Counted from the stretch's first letter, positions 12,903-26,740 are shown. The stretch is DNA of 64,000 nt from Chrysoperla carnea (GCF_905475395.1 NC_058338.1:43993935-44057934); one strand, 5' to 3'. Notes: generated by a model not told the origin, from the sequence alone. Translations and numbers: made by a program.

Positions 12903-15208
12903 TTTGATTAAAATATTTATATCAGTTTTCTCGAAAATTCACTTGATTTTTATAGTTTTTGTTTTAATTTATCTTCATTTTTGTCTAATTTTACATGGAC
13001 CTATGAAATAAACTAAGTGTATTATTTAGACAAGTGAAATTTACAAAATTTAAAAAAACCCCGACAAATTTTTTGGGCACGGAACCCTAAACTTGCACTT
13101 GAAACATACCTAAGAACACTCTCCATTAAGTTACTTTTCAAACGAAACCAAAAAAAATCCAAGTTGGTTCACCCGTTTAGGCTTTACGATGCCATAGAAA
13201 GACAGACAGACACACACACATAGCGGCCATACTACTAAAGCCCCTTTTTCATTCGGGGGCTAAAAATAGTTCAATTTTACAAGCAGAAACATGCTCGTAT
13301 GAAATTAAGGGAAAAAAATTAGTTATGCCTACCATATTACTAAATAAGGCTTGCAGTGAAGGAGCAAGAAATGTACGTAGGGTCTCGAAGGGTTAAAGAA
13401 TGTCAAGAGAATTGACCAGCAACGTATAAAAAATTATTAGGTACTGAATAGTAATTAATAAATCTACATTTATTTAAAAAGGTTAAGTTTCTTTGTAGTG
13501 TTTTTTTTTTAAATCTTGGTTTCAGCTCAAGGATTGCTGAAACAATGATTTTGTTATGACGAACTTTTTTACGAAACGAATTTTCAAAAACCTCTCGTAT
13601 TCGGTATAGTTACGAAATGCTTGTCTTGGCATACTAATGTCTACCGCATTCTTTAAGCTATGATCATTTATGTAAATCATCCATTTTCGTTTCCAAGATA
13701 TGAACGCTTTTGTAACCAGCGATCGCACAATTTTTTTTTTTTTATAACAATTTTTTATCGGGAAATTACAGGTGCTTGAATTAATTTGTGAGTAGCTTGC
13801 ATATTTTCGGAGATATTTGCAATCAAAGTTTATCTAGGCAGATAAGGACCAAAATTTTGATGTTCCTCATCCCCTCCATTTGGAAAATTTTTTTATTCGA
13901 TTCTACTCATGAAACAATTTATGGTTCTACCACATTTTTCTCTAAAGTACTAAGATAATTGTGAGAGTTTTTTCTATAATCTTCAGCAAATATTTGATCA
14001 TTTAAAACAAAAGGTACCATAGTTTATTGTTTAAAATTTTTGAACTGTGGACGCCATAAACGTATTTAGCGACTTCGATCTTATCTGATTCATAATCGTA
14101 CGAGGATTTTATAGCTAAAAATATATACCAGAAAGAAGATATATGGCGGATGCTTTTTACAAGTTTTCCATACACAAAACAGTTGAGAAGATGTCAAGTA
14201 GTCAAGGTACTCACCCCCAGACGTTACTCTAAATATATTTCTGGCCCATAAAATATATAGTTTTATAAAAGTGTTTAAGAACGTAAAATATTTATGAATT
14301 TCACGATCAACAAAGTGACATGGATACAGAAATTTCACTTTTCACACTTCAACAAAATTTCAAAAAGTTACATACCAAACAATTATTATAATATTATTAT
14401 ATGCGAATAGATTTTCAAAATATTTATATCTTATAAATTGTCTCAAACTGACCAAAAGATAACAATATAAGCCGTAAAGAATATGACTTTTAAACACTAG
14501 ACCATTTACTTTCTGCTTAAGTTTATTAGCGAAATACCGAAGGAGATAGAGCTATTGCTTCTGTACCTAATGATGATGGAATTTTGGGAAAATTTCTTTA
14601 AATGTCTCTAGATGCTTATAGTTTTCAATCTCTGAGGGAATTATTTTTCTTGTAGTACCTAAATATTTCGCTTTTTACAAATACCAACCCTAGAAATGTT
14701 TAAGTTTTGTGGTTGAGAGTAAATTTACTATGTAGGTAATCGCCGTTTCTTCAGTAGTTATCCACTGGTAACGCATAACTGTTATGGTAGTTATGGTAAA
14801 AGATAGCTATTGGTTTCCGATCGGTAAGAATTTACAAAGTCTGTGTAAAGTAATCCCCTAGTTTTTTTTAACAAAACACTCTAAAATACATCAAAACGCA
14901 ATTTTGTATTTTCAGGATGAGTAGAGTAACTTACTACCAGAAAGTTTAATAATAATTTCCCATTAAGTTGATATAAATATTTATGTACTATATAGCACAC
15001 TCATCATGGGGTTTCTCTTTTAAATTTTTTGAAACAAGGTGCACTTTTGATGACTCGTAGAGTATGTCGCACAGAATTCAATAAAAACAATATTAACGAG
15101 AGCCAAACGTGAGACAGTCATAAAATTTTTTGACATTTATGGTCAGTCTTTGATTGCAAAGAACTTTGAAACCATTTGAAATAGAAAACTAGTTGTATGA
15201 ATTATCTA
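12903..15208. other. Region upstream of the SLC46 exon; no gene seen
   Basis: The sequence directly above the ATG may hold the transporter's 5' UTR and promoter, but no clear TATA or initiator stands out. A family B repeat copy occupies 13050-13262. Two minus-strand frames (13522-13728 and 14090-14338) have no recognisable domain or splice pattern and are not called. Confidence 0.5.
13050..13262 (-). repeat. Dispersed repeat, family B, copy 2
   Basis: This is the reverse complement of the 60-215 block: CCCCGACAAATTTTTTGGG, GGAACCCTAAACTTGC, CTCTCCATTAAGTTAC, and a GACAGACAGACACACACAC run, ending CATTCGGGGGCTAAAA. No reading frame is present. Confidence 0.65.
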
Positions 15209-15462
15209 TCGATTTAGGTTAGGTTAGGTTAGGTTAGGTTACGTTATATTGGCGTTCCACGAAGGTCACGCTTAGGCTATAGAGCTCATTGTGATACCAT
15301 ATATGTGTTTTACCATCTTTCCGCCGATAATTTCATTTATCAGCTCCTCAATTTCAGAGGCTGAGTGCACCTCCTTGATACATATACCATGCACTCCGAA
15401 TCGAATCAGCTACGCTAGGCATAACGGAACGGAATTGGTTACGCCTTAACCAACGGAGATAA
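15209..15462 (-). mobile_element. tRNA-derived SINE with TTAGG tail
   Basis: On the minus strand it starts at 15462 with a tRNA-like head: a TCCGTTGGTTAAGGCG A-box-like block and GATTCGATTC as the B box. A body of about 150 bases follows (GAGGAGCTGATAAATG, GGCGGAAAGATGGTAAAAC, CTCTATAGCCTAAGCGTG). It ends in several perfect CCTAA units, read as TTAGG at 15213-15240 on the plus strand. The body matches 1580-1745, and the head matches 62598-62680. The last bases before the tail resemble the 3' end of the LINE at 4094-4590, which would explain its mobilisation. That last link is inference. Confidence 0.75.
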
Positions 15463-15912
15463 TTGTAATAAAATTTTACAAGGCAGAAAAGGCCTAAAAT
15501 TTTTTTTTCGAGTTCACGTTAGTAATTTAAATTTTTGTTTCATTGGGTTCTACTCATCAATCTCTACTTGTCACAAAAAGTTTACCTTGTTTGCTAAAAG
15601 TGAAAGGTTGGTAGAATAATATGTTTTAAATGACTGTAGTATATTATAGGTTAATATTATTATAGGTAATCAAATATTGTGTATGAATAGTCGTTTACGA
15701 ATGAAATTTTATTTATTTAAAATAATATAAAATATTTCATTTAAATGTTTATTCATAAATTAAATTTCAAAATTTTTGTTTATTCAAAAATATGTGTAAA
15801 TACTCTCAGTACAATAAACTCATTTGTGTATTATTTATAAATTGATAAAAATTTTCAAAATGAATAATTCTTTAATTACCTTTTTAATTTATTTCTCCTG
15901 AAAACTCTATAA

Positions 15913-16425
15913 ACAAGTGAAAATAAACAATTGTTGAAATCTCTGTATATAGACAGTGTTTAATATCAGTGCTTGTATTATTTTTATAAATAAGATAATA
16001 GCACAACAAAATTAAGTAAAAAATAATGATAATAAAGAAAAAAGTGTTGCATCTTTGAAATTTTCCACAGTTGTTTATAAGGTTATAAAAACTTCATATT
16101 AAACAAGTGAAAACAAACAATTGACTGAGTTAATTGGTGAAATATCACACATACATAACTGATAATCCCATATTAATACATACTATAAAATTTGCATCTA
16201 ATGTGTGCCCTCGTGAGTAAACAGTAATGTTTACAAAAAAATGTTTCAAACAAAAGTTGTTTATTTTTTGATAAGGAACATTTCTTACATTTAAACTTTT
16301 GTTCTATCTCCAACGGTTTACTATGTTGCTCATTTACGAACTCGACCTCACTTTTTACGCTCTGATTGCGCTCTAAAAATTTCAGCTTGAAATCTTTTTA
16401 GATTTTGAGTTATCGTGCTCTAGTT
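15913..16425 (-). repeat. Family A repeat, reverse orientation, disrupted
   Basis: Two family A 3' ends (ACAAGTGAAAAYAAACAATTG) occur at 15913 and 16103 on the plus strand. The second runs on into GAGTAAACAGTAATGTTTAC, CTCATTTACGAACTCGACC, CACTTTTTACGCTC and TTCAGCTTGAAATC. It lacks the TCCGTCTGTCTG part. No reading frame. Confidence 0.65.
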
Positions 16426-16439
16426 TACAAAGTGGCTTT

Positions 16440-18420
16440 AACAGTATCGGGGATCATTAAAATCTAGACCGACTCAAATCTCCCAATAACAGGCCCCACC
16501 AACTGTTAAAATCGCTTTGTAAACTACTGAACTTGTTTCTTTCTTTTCAGATTTTATTTAACGCAGTCGGATTTTTTTTGAAAGAAATTATTAATGCATA
16601 AAAATTGTACAATCTCGGAATACAGGACCAGTCAATGAATTTTTATAAAAACTGTTCAACTGCATTGTTTAAAGCTCACATAAAAGAGTTAAAAATAAAA
16701 ATTTGTGCGATCTTGGGTCTTGGGTCCACAGGACCCATCTTGTAAACAGTGAGAGATACATCAAAAGTTTGAATATAAAAAATGTTCTGTAAAAAAAAAT
16801 AAACAACTTTTGTAATAAACATTTTTTTGTCAACATCATAATTTACCCGTGAGGACCCTAATTAGGTCAGAACATAAATTATTCCATAAGGCTAGTTAAG
16901 CTTATAGCTTATTAAAATTCTTAATTTAAAAAAAAAAAATAGATAATTTGAATCAAAGCATATTATTGTAGGTACTAGATCTAAATTAACTGCAGGAAAA
17001 TACACTATTATCGTCATAATGGTTATTAATCTTATTTTATAATTTTATCAAGAATATAGTCAGTTATCCTGATTTCATCCACTTCTTCTTAACATAAAAA
17101 AAAAAACTTTCTTTTATAATAAAAGTCAATTGAAGTAGGTATTCGCTCGAAGTTTCTTCTTAGGTGGAGAGAAAATGTATACTTATGCTCTGGCCTAATT
17201 AGTTCTCTCATAGGTAAATTATGACGTTGAACAAAAAATGTTTCAAAAAAACTTGTTAATTTTTTTACAAGGAACATTTTTTTCATTTAAATTTTTGTTG
17301 TACCTCTTACGGCTTACAAAACTCAAGATGACACAAATTTTTTTTTAAGTTCTTTATATGAGCTTTAAACAATACAGTCGAAAAGTTTTTATAATAATTC
17401 ATTGATTGTTCTTGGATTCCGAGCGTTTCTCAAAAACTGTTTGAGAAACGCCAAAACTTTGTATGGAAGAAAATTTTTGTATGTTAAAGTTGACAATTTT
17501 TTTGTTATTTTTCAATAATATTAAACAATTTGTATTTTATTTGTATTTTTGTGAGTTTTATCATATAAAACTTTTTTAATATCATTAGTGTAATAATCTT
17601 CACTTTTGTCAATTTTCTGAACAAAGTCCACAAATTATAATTTTAGCCTTAAACTTAAAATTTTGTACAATTTAAAACTTTATTTAATCAACCGGAATCT
17701 CTCTTATACGTTAGTTAGCCTTACAATTGTAAATGTAACATAAAAGTATAATTATTATATTTTTTGCATCTAATTAAAATCTTGATTTCAATGAAAATAT
17801 ATGCATTTATGATGTAAGGAAAGGTCAAGAGATGCACGACTGTGACTGATTTATCTCTGTATTCTACCCATCCTAATGTTTAAAGTTTTCCTATATTGCA
17901 TTCCAATTGATATAAAAATTATTATTGATTACTCGTTTTTCCTCTCATAAAATCTCGCTATAGGCACATCTCAATATACATGAGGTTATAAATAATTAAA
18001 AGGTGTACGTGACCTGCGTAACATATATTTTCAAGTAATATTTACGATATTCATTCTTAAGTATAAATACCGGTGTCGGTAATTGTATTTATTACCGGAA
18101 AAATAGTATTGCAATTCCAAATGGTATTTTAGCATAGGGGAGCGCTTATAGTCCATTTGTATATTCATCTTTGTTTTTCTTAAAAGATTGTGAAATTATT
18201 TTCATATTTCTTTTTTTGTTTTGAATTTATAAAAGAATATAAATCTAATGTTTAAAGTATACAAAAATTTAATAGGTACACAAACAAAAAATATAAATAA
18301 TATAAAAATTAAAATCTGAAAAGAAAGAAACAAGTCAAGTAGTTTACATAGTAACTTTAACAGTCGTGGCCTATTTATATCTAGTCTGGCTGAAATCTTC
18401 CCTATAATGGGCCCCTCATA
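16440..18420. mobile_element. Large nested inverted repeat (old fold-back element)
   Basis: Three blocks occur in mirror order. Block X (16440-16560, with GTAAACTACTGAACTTG and TTTCTTTCTTTTCAGATTTT) returns reversed at 18308-18420. Block Y (16612-16710, with TTGTTTAAAGCTCAYATA) returns reversed at 17330-17425. Block Z (16735-16895, related to the middle of family A, with CATAATTTACC and CTAATTAGG) returns reversed at 17172-17330. Y and Z are contiguous in both arms, giving arms of about 260-290 bases around a centre near 17030. About 880 unrelated bases separate Y' from X', probably a later insertion. There is no transposase frame. Confidence 0.7.
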
Positions 18421-21400
18421 TATAGTACAGCTCTGATACAAAAAGAAAAAGCCAGAAGTTGGTCGATCAATTTCCCTGGAGGAACTTTATAATCAAAAAT
18501 CAAAAATTATTGAACCGATATGAAAATTTAATAATTGTAATTACTATTAAAGCTATATGAATATGAAAAATATAATATAGACATCCGCTGTTTATGAAAT
18601 TGCATTTATATAGATATCATAAATATAAAAAAAAACTCATGAGCAGCAGAGCCCATCACAAAAGGCATATTCCTCCCTCATTTAATTTATTTGGAAATAT
18701 GTTCCTTATCGTACGTTATCGTTCTGATTTGTTTGCGGATTGGAAGGTAAACCCAACGAATAGTGTAACAAAAGAAACGACATCAAAAACCGGCCACTTT
18801 CACCTAGGTCACCTAGGAAACTAAAACTATTTCAATCGATTCAGCATGCCATGAATTTTGAGAATAAGAAAAAATATTTTTATAATTTGTCAATTTGTAT
18901 TTTTTGTCAAAATGGTTTTTTTATTGAAAAAAAAAGTTGTGAAAGAGAGCTAACAGAGAGAAGATAACAGAGATGATTTAAAGTAAGAACGAAGAAATTT
19001 TATGTTAAATCGTAATAAATATCCTGATCAAACCAAATGTAATGTAGGTACGCACATATTGGGTTAACTACTAAATCAAGTATGTCTTTTTTAAGCTAAT
19101 ATTACACATAATTCATAGTAAATGTGGTTATAAAATAAAATAATTTAAAGAATAAAACAAGTATTTGACTTCTAAAATTAGTATTCGTTAAATTTTCAGA
19201 AAAATATCTTGTAAATAAAAAATTAAGTATTACATTTGTAATGTACGAAGGTACATTACAAATGTAATACTTACACTTTTGCTGAAACGAGGTCCCGTTT
19301 AAAAGACCGAGAAACATTATATACATCAGACATTCCAAAATCCTATTAATCTTTTTCTAGGTGCTATGACTATTATCTGTTGACCTTCCATACAATGCAC
19401 AAGTCTACATTTTCGGCGGAAAGATTATTAAGGATTTTATGTACATATTTCAAAATTCTGTGTTTTCTTTACTTGCTATCAACGAAGTGGAACGACCAAG
19501 TATTTGTTTAAAATAATTACAATGATGCAAAATATATTTTTCTTTACTTGTCACGATATAATATAACTTATCATACAAATATTATCTCAACAGCTTATAT
19601 TTGTTTTGCGCAAAAATTAATTTTTTGAAATAAGTACGCTGGCCTTTTACCTAAGCACATAAATTAAATTAATAAATTTAAACATCAAAGATCCCAAAAT
19701 TTAAAAAATTTTCTTTTCATTAATATTTGAGCTATTACTGTGTTGTTGTTTTTTTTTTTTTTTGTTTTTTTTTTTTTTTTTTTTTGAACTATTATAAGCG
19801 AAGCAATCAAACACATCTAATTTAAAAATAAATTTAAAAAAGACTGAGGGAAAAAATGCCTTTTATTTTACAGAAACTTAAATTCAGTCTTAAAAACTTG
19901 TCGGATTTTATCACATTGAAAATTAGTTTATTTTATTTGCCTCTACCAGTTTCGTAGCTTTGGCATTAGGGCAAAATCAAACATAGGATGGTACATATAA
20001 AATTATTAGCTTTCCAATAAAGTCAATATATTGAATAATTTAACTAGAAAAAACCGCTTTTACATTTCTCAACATTTAACAAGCAAAACCACATATACTT
20101 CGGAGCTATGTATATTTCAATAGTTTTTAGTCGCGTAGGTTGGTACTATGTTTCCTGTTCTTTAGATCTAGATATACTTATATGTGTCTCAAGACTCCTA
20201 ACAATGTTTAGATATTTAATTTTATAAAATAAAATAAATTAAAGATAAAATTTAATTATCAAATAAATAATTTTAAATTTGCCATAATTTCAAATATGAT
20301 TTTCAATGAAATTGCCACGAAATTGATTTTTATGATCCATAAATTATTAAGTATTAATAAATTACCTACTTCTTAAATCTTATGGCTTTTACCTTGCAAA
20401 ATGGTACAAATATATTATACACATGTTATCCTTAGTGTACAAAAATAAACAAAAACATATAATATGAGCAATTAAAACGGATAATAATCGTACAGAGTCA
20501 ATGATCTCTTGCAAGAACAACTTTCAATCTTGAAAATCGAAAATGAATATTAATAAATAGGTTGTTGACAATGTTGTTTAGTAATTTGTTACGTTGCTAC
20601 TTACTAGTGTGTTAAACAAAGATTGTCCAATACATAAAAGTTGTAGCATCTTACTAAACAGCACTGATTGTAGAGTACATTTAATATATAAGTAGTCTCA
20701 CGTTAAAAAAGTGCGCGCATTATTAAAATAATTCTCCCCTTGTTCGAATTATCGCTTCTTTGAAATGCACGACTAACTGAAATCAATTTTTTGATATAGA
20801 ACACATTATATCTATATTCTATTCATACTTCATTGTAGTTTTTAAATGTGGGGAGGTAAAAGTGACCGTGCCACTTTAAAAATCTAACTTATCTGTTAAT
20901 GAATAAATTAAATATCTTAAGAACGACTTTCGTTTATCACAATTTTTTAAAAGGTCTTTAACAATTTTTTGAAATATTTTAGTAGATATAAAAATATTTT
21001 CTAAAACAACTTTCTACTTTTGAAATATTTTTGAAATTTCACAAATGTGACAAATTACTAAATACTATTTTTTTTACAGAATTCGAAATATTTAATGTTC
21101 CTAATGAAGTTATTAGAAACAAATCTAATTTAAAGCATCTTCATTTTACTACTAAAAATAAAAATAATTTATTTTAAAAATAATAAACAAAATTAAAATA
21201 TAATCAGGAATCTTCACGATCATTGAAACCAAATCTAGAACACACAAATGTTCGAATTCAACTATTTTCACTGAAAAACGTAAAATTCAATATGGATGCA
21301 TTATTTTTGAAATTTTTCAATTTCAGAATGGATTAGGTCATCAGTTTATTACCTACTAACAATTTTTGTCGCGATAGTACTATGTAGGGGAAAATGTAGT

Positions 21401-24400
21401 ACCTACCACGAATCAAAGTTTACATTTTTGTGTTTCTTAAAGCAATTTTTTTAAATATGCCAAAGGTAATTATATCTACTTATATAACTGCTATTCCTCA
21501 ACACTATGTTTTTGATATTTCTAAAATATCGACAAAGACTTGTGAATAAATACATAAATATAAACTATTGCAAAACATCATTATGTACCATGGCTCATAT
21601 TCTAATGTACCTAGAATCACTCCCACTAATTGACCAATTGTACTTCATAAACATGTACTAACTTGTAATAACGTTTTCAGTTCACTCTAAGGAGCAGCAA
21701 TTTAGAATTGATAACATTAAACATTTCTCTTATAGCGTATCACTACTCCGAGCGTCTAGCAACAGCTTTAACTAGTACTTTTAATGACTCAAGATGAATG
21801 AGACTTCTTTTTTACACTTATACTGCGTTTACCAATAAGTACTTACTAAAAAAAACCCATAAAACACAAGAATAGCTACAATTTACAATATAATGCACAT
21901 ATAAAACCTACATTACCTACATACATTGATTGATTCAAGGTGAATTCTGTTGTTAGATTCAAGGTACATCAATTTGCATATTTGAAACTAAGCCTTTTCT
22001 AAATTTAAGGTTCTGCTTAATACTAGAATATGGTATAAAAACTTAATCACTAATTACCGGTGAATTACATTGTATATGATTTATAAAACAATCTAAAATT
22101 CGCTATTTGTTATAGAAGAATCAATATTTGTTTCGAAATTTTATATTTAATTTATTCTAACACAAATCAGAAACACAATCAATTTTTAGCCGATCTGTAC
22201 ATTCTAATAAAATACCCTTATTTCAGTACTAACGCTGTTCAGTAAATATCAATGTCCAAGAAACTACGAGTGATTCAAGGTTCACTAGCTCTAGATACTA
22301 CATCTTACCACTCAATTGCATAATTCATATATTTGTTAATAGAATTTTGTTCAAATACAATTTTTCATGCCTCGGTTCGATTAATCAATTTAAAATAATA
22401 CCATTAAAACGATTTTTTATTTAAATATCATATAACTTGTTTTTTATGTATATTTAACTGTTCAAGTGTGTCAATTATGCAATTTAAGGTAATTACAGGA
22501 GATTTAAGTAATATTCTTAGATATTTTTTGACAAAGTTTACTATGGGGATTCGAAAAATATAAAAAAAAATTCTATATGGTAGTCACGCGGCATATTCTA
22601 AAATCCTTCGGGTCCTCCAAGACAAAAGCGACTTCAATTTTTCAGCCTATAAAGTGATTGAAGATTATTTAATTTCAATGCCTATTTGTTATGGAATAAG
22701 ATTATCGATTAGGAAAATATATCTATTTAAAAAAAATACATTTATACCTCCTCGGTATATATTTTTACCTCCTAAACCAAACCCAGAAGCCAGTTCGTCG
22801 AATAAGTGGACAAAATAAGTTAACTATACGGAAAGTTTACAAGAAACATACATAATTAAATTCATGAGATAATCAAGAAATTTTCCATTTTTTAATTAAG
22901 ACTTTACGTATTTAAAACAGAAAATGTACCTTGGTAAGATTTTTAGGCCTATCTTAGTTTTAAAAACGTTCAGTAGGAATCCACAGAATAATAAACACTT
23001 AAAATACAAAAAATTCCAAAATTTTCAAATTTTCCAAATTTTTCTAACAAAAATTTAAAAAAAAAACGTATTTTCATATAAATAAGTTAAAATCTAGGGA
23101 CTGGTTGATTCATCCGTTTCTTCAAAATATCGAATTTCCTCGAAAATTTTCGAACGATTTTTTTTTTTTTTTGCACGGGCTATTGAAATTCTATCATCGA
23201 AATTTGAAGGCAAAAATGTTTTTAAAAAAATGGATAGATCCGGCGATTTAAATCAACCACACGAACACCTCAGCTGTCTGAACTAAAAAGTTTGTGTATT
23301 TTTTTGTTTTTTGTTGCAAAAAAATAAACATTTTATAAAAGGAAGTGTTAAATATAATAATTGACAATAATTTGTTTATTTTTGTACAGAATTTATGAAA
23401 ATTATTATTAAAATATATTCATATTATTTAGAAAAAAAATTGTATATTTTTATTGCAAAAATAAATAAACTTAAACAGAAATTGTATACTGATTTTAATT
23501 TGGAGGTCTTTCGCAAAAAAAATAAAATATATAAATAAGAATCAACAAATGGTAAGTTTTCATTGAAGTTGTACTTTTTTAATCAATTTTTTTTTTTATA
23601 AAGAATTGTCTAATTACATTTTGAATTGCAGTTTTTTTATGTTCAATTAGAATTTAAAAAAAATTATCTTCCTCATTTCTAAAAATAGAATTTTTTGGAC
23701 AATTTTTTTTACATATAAAAATGCTTTCTTATCTAAAAAATAATATTTAATTCCTATATAATTTATAATTACTGTATAAATTTAAACAAATCTTGTCCGA
23801 TTTTTTACCCACTTAGACAAGAGAGAAAATTACAATATTACAATATAACACTGTTCGGTGTTGTAAGAAAACCTTGAAAACTTAAGTATAATTAATAAAA
23901 GTCACGCGAAATTTTGGTTGAACAAAAAATGAGACAACCTAAACGAGAAATAAATTATCATAGAAATGGAATTTTAAGTGACGGCAATTTTTACTGGATT
24001 TTACTAATTATAAACATCCTGTTTTCAGCCTGTTTGAATTTATAAGGGCTTATTGATAGAACCTTTAAAAATCGGTGTAATATAAAGCCTAATCCTGAAA
24101 AGCTACTAAATAAAACATTTTTATAGTCTGTACTGTATAGTGTGTAGTACATAGGGTGATTTTTTTAAATAGTTTCAACCCTTGTATTTGGAGAGCGGAA
24201 TGGAAAATTATAAAACCCGAAAACATGTATGTATCCTGCTCATTTTTGAATGGAATAAAAACATCAAAGCTTTTTGATACGTGGACGTCGTTGAAACAGG
24301 GATACACTTTTTTTTCTAAATGGAATTAAGTACATATTTTTTACAGAAAGATTCTTCACCGCTAAAAGTAACATTTGTTCTAAAAATTTATTTCCTATAT

Positions 24401-26230
24401 ATATGAATTTTAGTATCCTGATTTCACGGTTTTTTAAAAGTAAAAAATTGTAGAAACAGAATAGGAAAAAAATTATGTTGACAGTAACTACTTTAAAAGA
24501 TAAAAATTTCTATAAAAAATTAATGCTGTCTAATATAATACTTTGAGAATTGGTAAAACATTTTCATGTTGGAAACTTTTTAACGTGAAAAATGAGTGCC
24601 AAAATAGACGTAAATAAATATTTATAATCTTTTAGTTCAATTTAAAAAACCCCAGTTTGGCCAAGAAGCGTCTCCGTAGGTATAATAAAAACACAATTAA
24701 CAAAATTACTATATTATCATTCTCCCTAAAAATGATTCTATTCATGTTTTCCATTTTTTTAAATGGAAAAAAAATGACCGAACAAAATTTGTGTAATAGT
24801 GTCCCATGAACGCACGGGCTAAACACTTCATAACCCAACCAACGTCTCTATAGTCGATAACCTCACCCCAACCAACTCGTAATTACAACAATACTCTGAG
24901 TCTATAAAAACCATATAATATTTTACAAAATTTTTTTAAGATACTCGATTTTTTATATAAAATAGCCAATTTTCGTCAAAAAACCTTTTGATTTTAACTA
25001 AAATAACCATATAAACTAAATTAGCCAACCATCTGAAATAACTCACATAAATGAGGAAATTCAAAACAAAATCATTAAAAAAATTTTAAAATAACTAGGT
25101 TGAAAAATAAAAATTAATAATTGCAAAAAATTTGTACAGCTCAAAAATATATAAATCAAAATCAAAATAGTTCTGTACAGAACTAAGGAAACTTTCGATA
25201 TTGTTTGAATCTAAATCTGGAGTCGAAGAATTTACAAATTCAAAATTTGAAATATCTACTTGCAAACACGACGGGTAAGGATTCCTTAAAAATATTTTAT
25301 ATAAATTAAAAAATAAATAAAATAAAATAAAATAAAAAAATATAATGATAGTCCGTCTGTATGCCTTCATATTAGCGAAATTTGGAATCAACCACGCATA
25401 CCTGGGCATAATATTATTTTCTTATATTTTTCAATATTTTTATCTTTTTCAAGTTAAAATTATCAGAGTTGCGGCAAGATCGAATTATTGACCTACTTTT
25501 CAAGCAAATTACCAGTCTACTCAGAAATACAAGGCAAATCATCGATATTTGTTACTTAGTATATTTTTTTTCTAAACGTAAATATTTAATTTAATAAGCC
25601 AGTCGTACAGCGCCTAACTGTCTGTAATTTTTAAATTTTTAGTGGTGACCCAAACCTTTTTATCAAACTAAAAGAAAATATTTATAAATATTACTTATTA
25701 ATGAAACATATTTTAATTTTTAATTAAAATTTAACCCTAATTATCAATTATTTCCAGCAATTTTTGCTGATTGTATTCTTTTAAATTTGTTAAACAAATT
25801 TTTAAATTTAAAATAATGAAAAATATTTAAAAAATTTTACTTTTTTAGATTTTTAGTTTTATTTTTCATTAAAAACACTGAAAGTTCACCTTCACTTAAT
25901 CTCTAAAATATTTTTCACAATAGTATTTATTTAAAAAAATGATTTGTTTTAACAATTAACTATATTTGCAACAATTACTCACAAAAGTTGTAAAATTGCA
26001 CTTGTGTTATCAAACTACCGACCGACTCTGTATATACACACAATAATGTAAGAATTATAATTATTGTTATATTGTCAATTATACAAAATGATCGTTTGGT
26101 TTGTATGCTGGACTTAAGCTAATAGCAGATACAATATAAAGTAAAAAAATTGAATCAGTTTTAGAGGTATGATCACTGTACCATCAGAAAGATTAACGCT
26201 TAATTATTTGTTTTTACCTATAGTAGAGTT
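18421..26230. other. Long gene-free AT-rich stretch
   Basis: I found no supportable gene in about 7.8 kb. Simple features seen: a near-perfect 50-base hairpin (19224-19273), a T-rich tract at 19741-19785, and AATAA-type simple sequence near 25305-25345. Candidate frames such as 18594-18824 (plus), 24089-24307 (minus) and 25095-25409 (minus) show no domain, no splice-site logic and an AT-driven residue mix. Confidence 0.5.
19224..19273. repeat. Perfect 23-bp palindrome with 4-base loop
   Basis: TAAGTATTACATTTGTAATG leads to a GAAG loop, and the exact reverse complement follows, ending CATTACAAATGTAATACTTA. The arms are 23 bases with no mismatch. It could form a cruciform or an RNA hairpin; no neighbouring gene suggests a role. 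Confidence 0.85.
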
Positions 26231-26740
26231 AAAGATGTTACAAATAAAGGAAAATAAAAGATACCGCTCGCATTTTGCTAAAACATGGAATGTGTTTCTT
26301 AGGTTTCAAATATGATTATTAACGCATGAGTTAGTGGCAAAAAAATGTTTCTATTTGTTAATAAACGAAAAATTGTTATTTCAATGAAACGATTAATGTT
26401 AAAGTTGACTTACAGAATTAATAAATTGACAACTTGAATTACGTATACGGTATACATGTATAAAAGTTTTCGATTATTTGACCAACATTTAACATTTACG
26501 TCATACAAGTTGCCTATTCACTAATTTTTTAAGTAAACTTTAACATTGATCGTTTCATTGAATTAACAATTTATTGTTTATTAAGAAATAGAACTATTTT
26601 AGAAATATTAGAAACATTTGCCACTAACTCATGCCTTACAATGATATTTGACACCTAAGAAACACATTCCATGAGATTTTAGCAAAATGCAAGCGGTTTC
26701 TTTCATTTTCCTTGATAAACCGATTTTTGTAACATCTTTT
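26231..26740. mobile_element. Fold-back element with ~230-bp arms
   Basis: The left arm (26231-26460) and right arm (26510-26740, reversed) share blocks including AAAGATGTTACAAA, GCATTTTGCTAAAA, CATGGAATGTGTTTCTTAGG, GCATGAGTTAGTGGCAAA, TTCAATGAAACGAT and AATGTTAAAGTT. Differences are scattered substitutions and small gaps, so the element is older than the one at 8574-8900. It has no coding frame. Outer ends and target-site duplication are unclear. Confidence 0.78.

Noticed and set aside
18594-18824. 76-residue plus-strand frame as a gene
   Set aside because: It ends in a moderately AT-poor stretch, but there is no domain, splice context or homologue that I recognise.
25095-25409. 104-residue minus-strand frame
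   Set aside because: Dominated by Phe, Tyr, Asn and Ile from simple AT-rich sequence; it overlaps an AATAA simple repeat.
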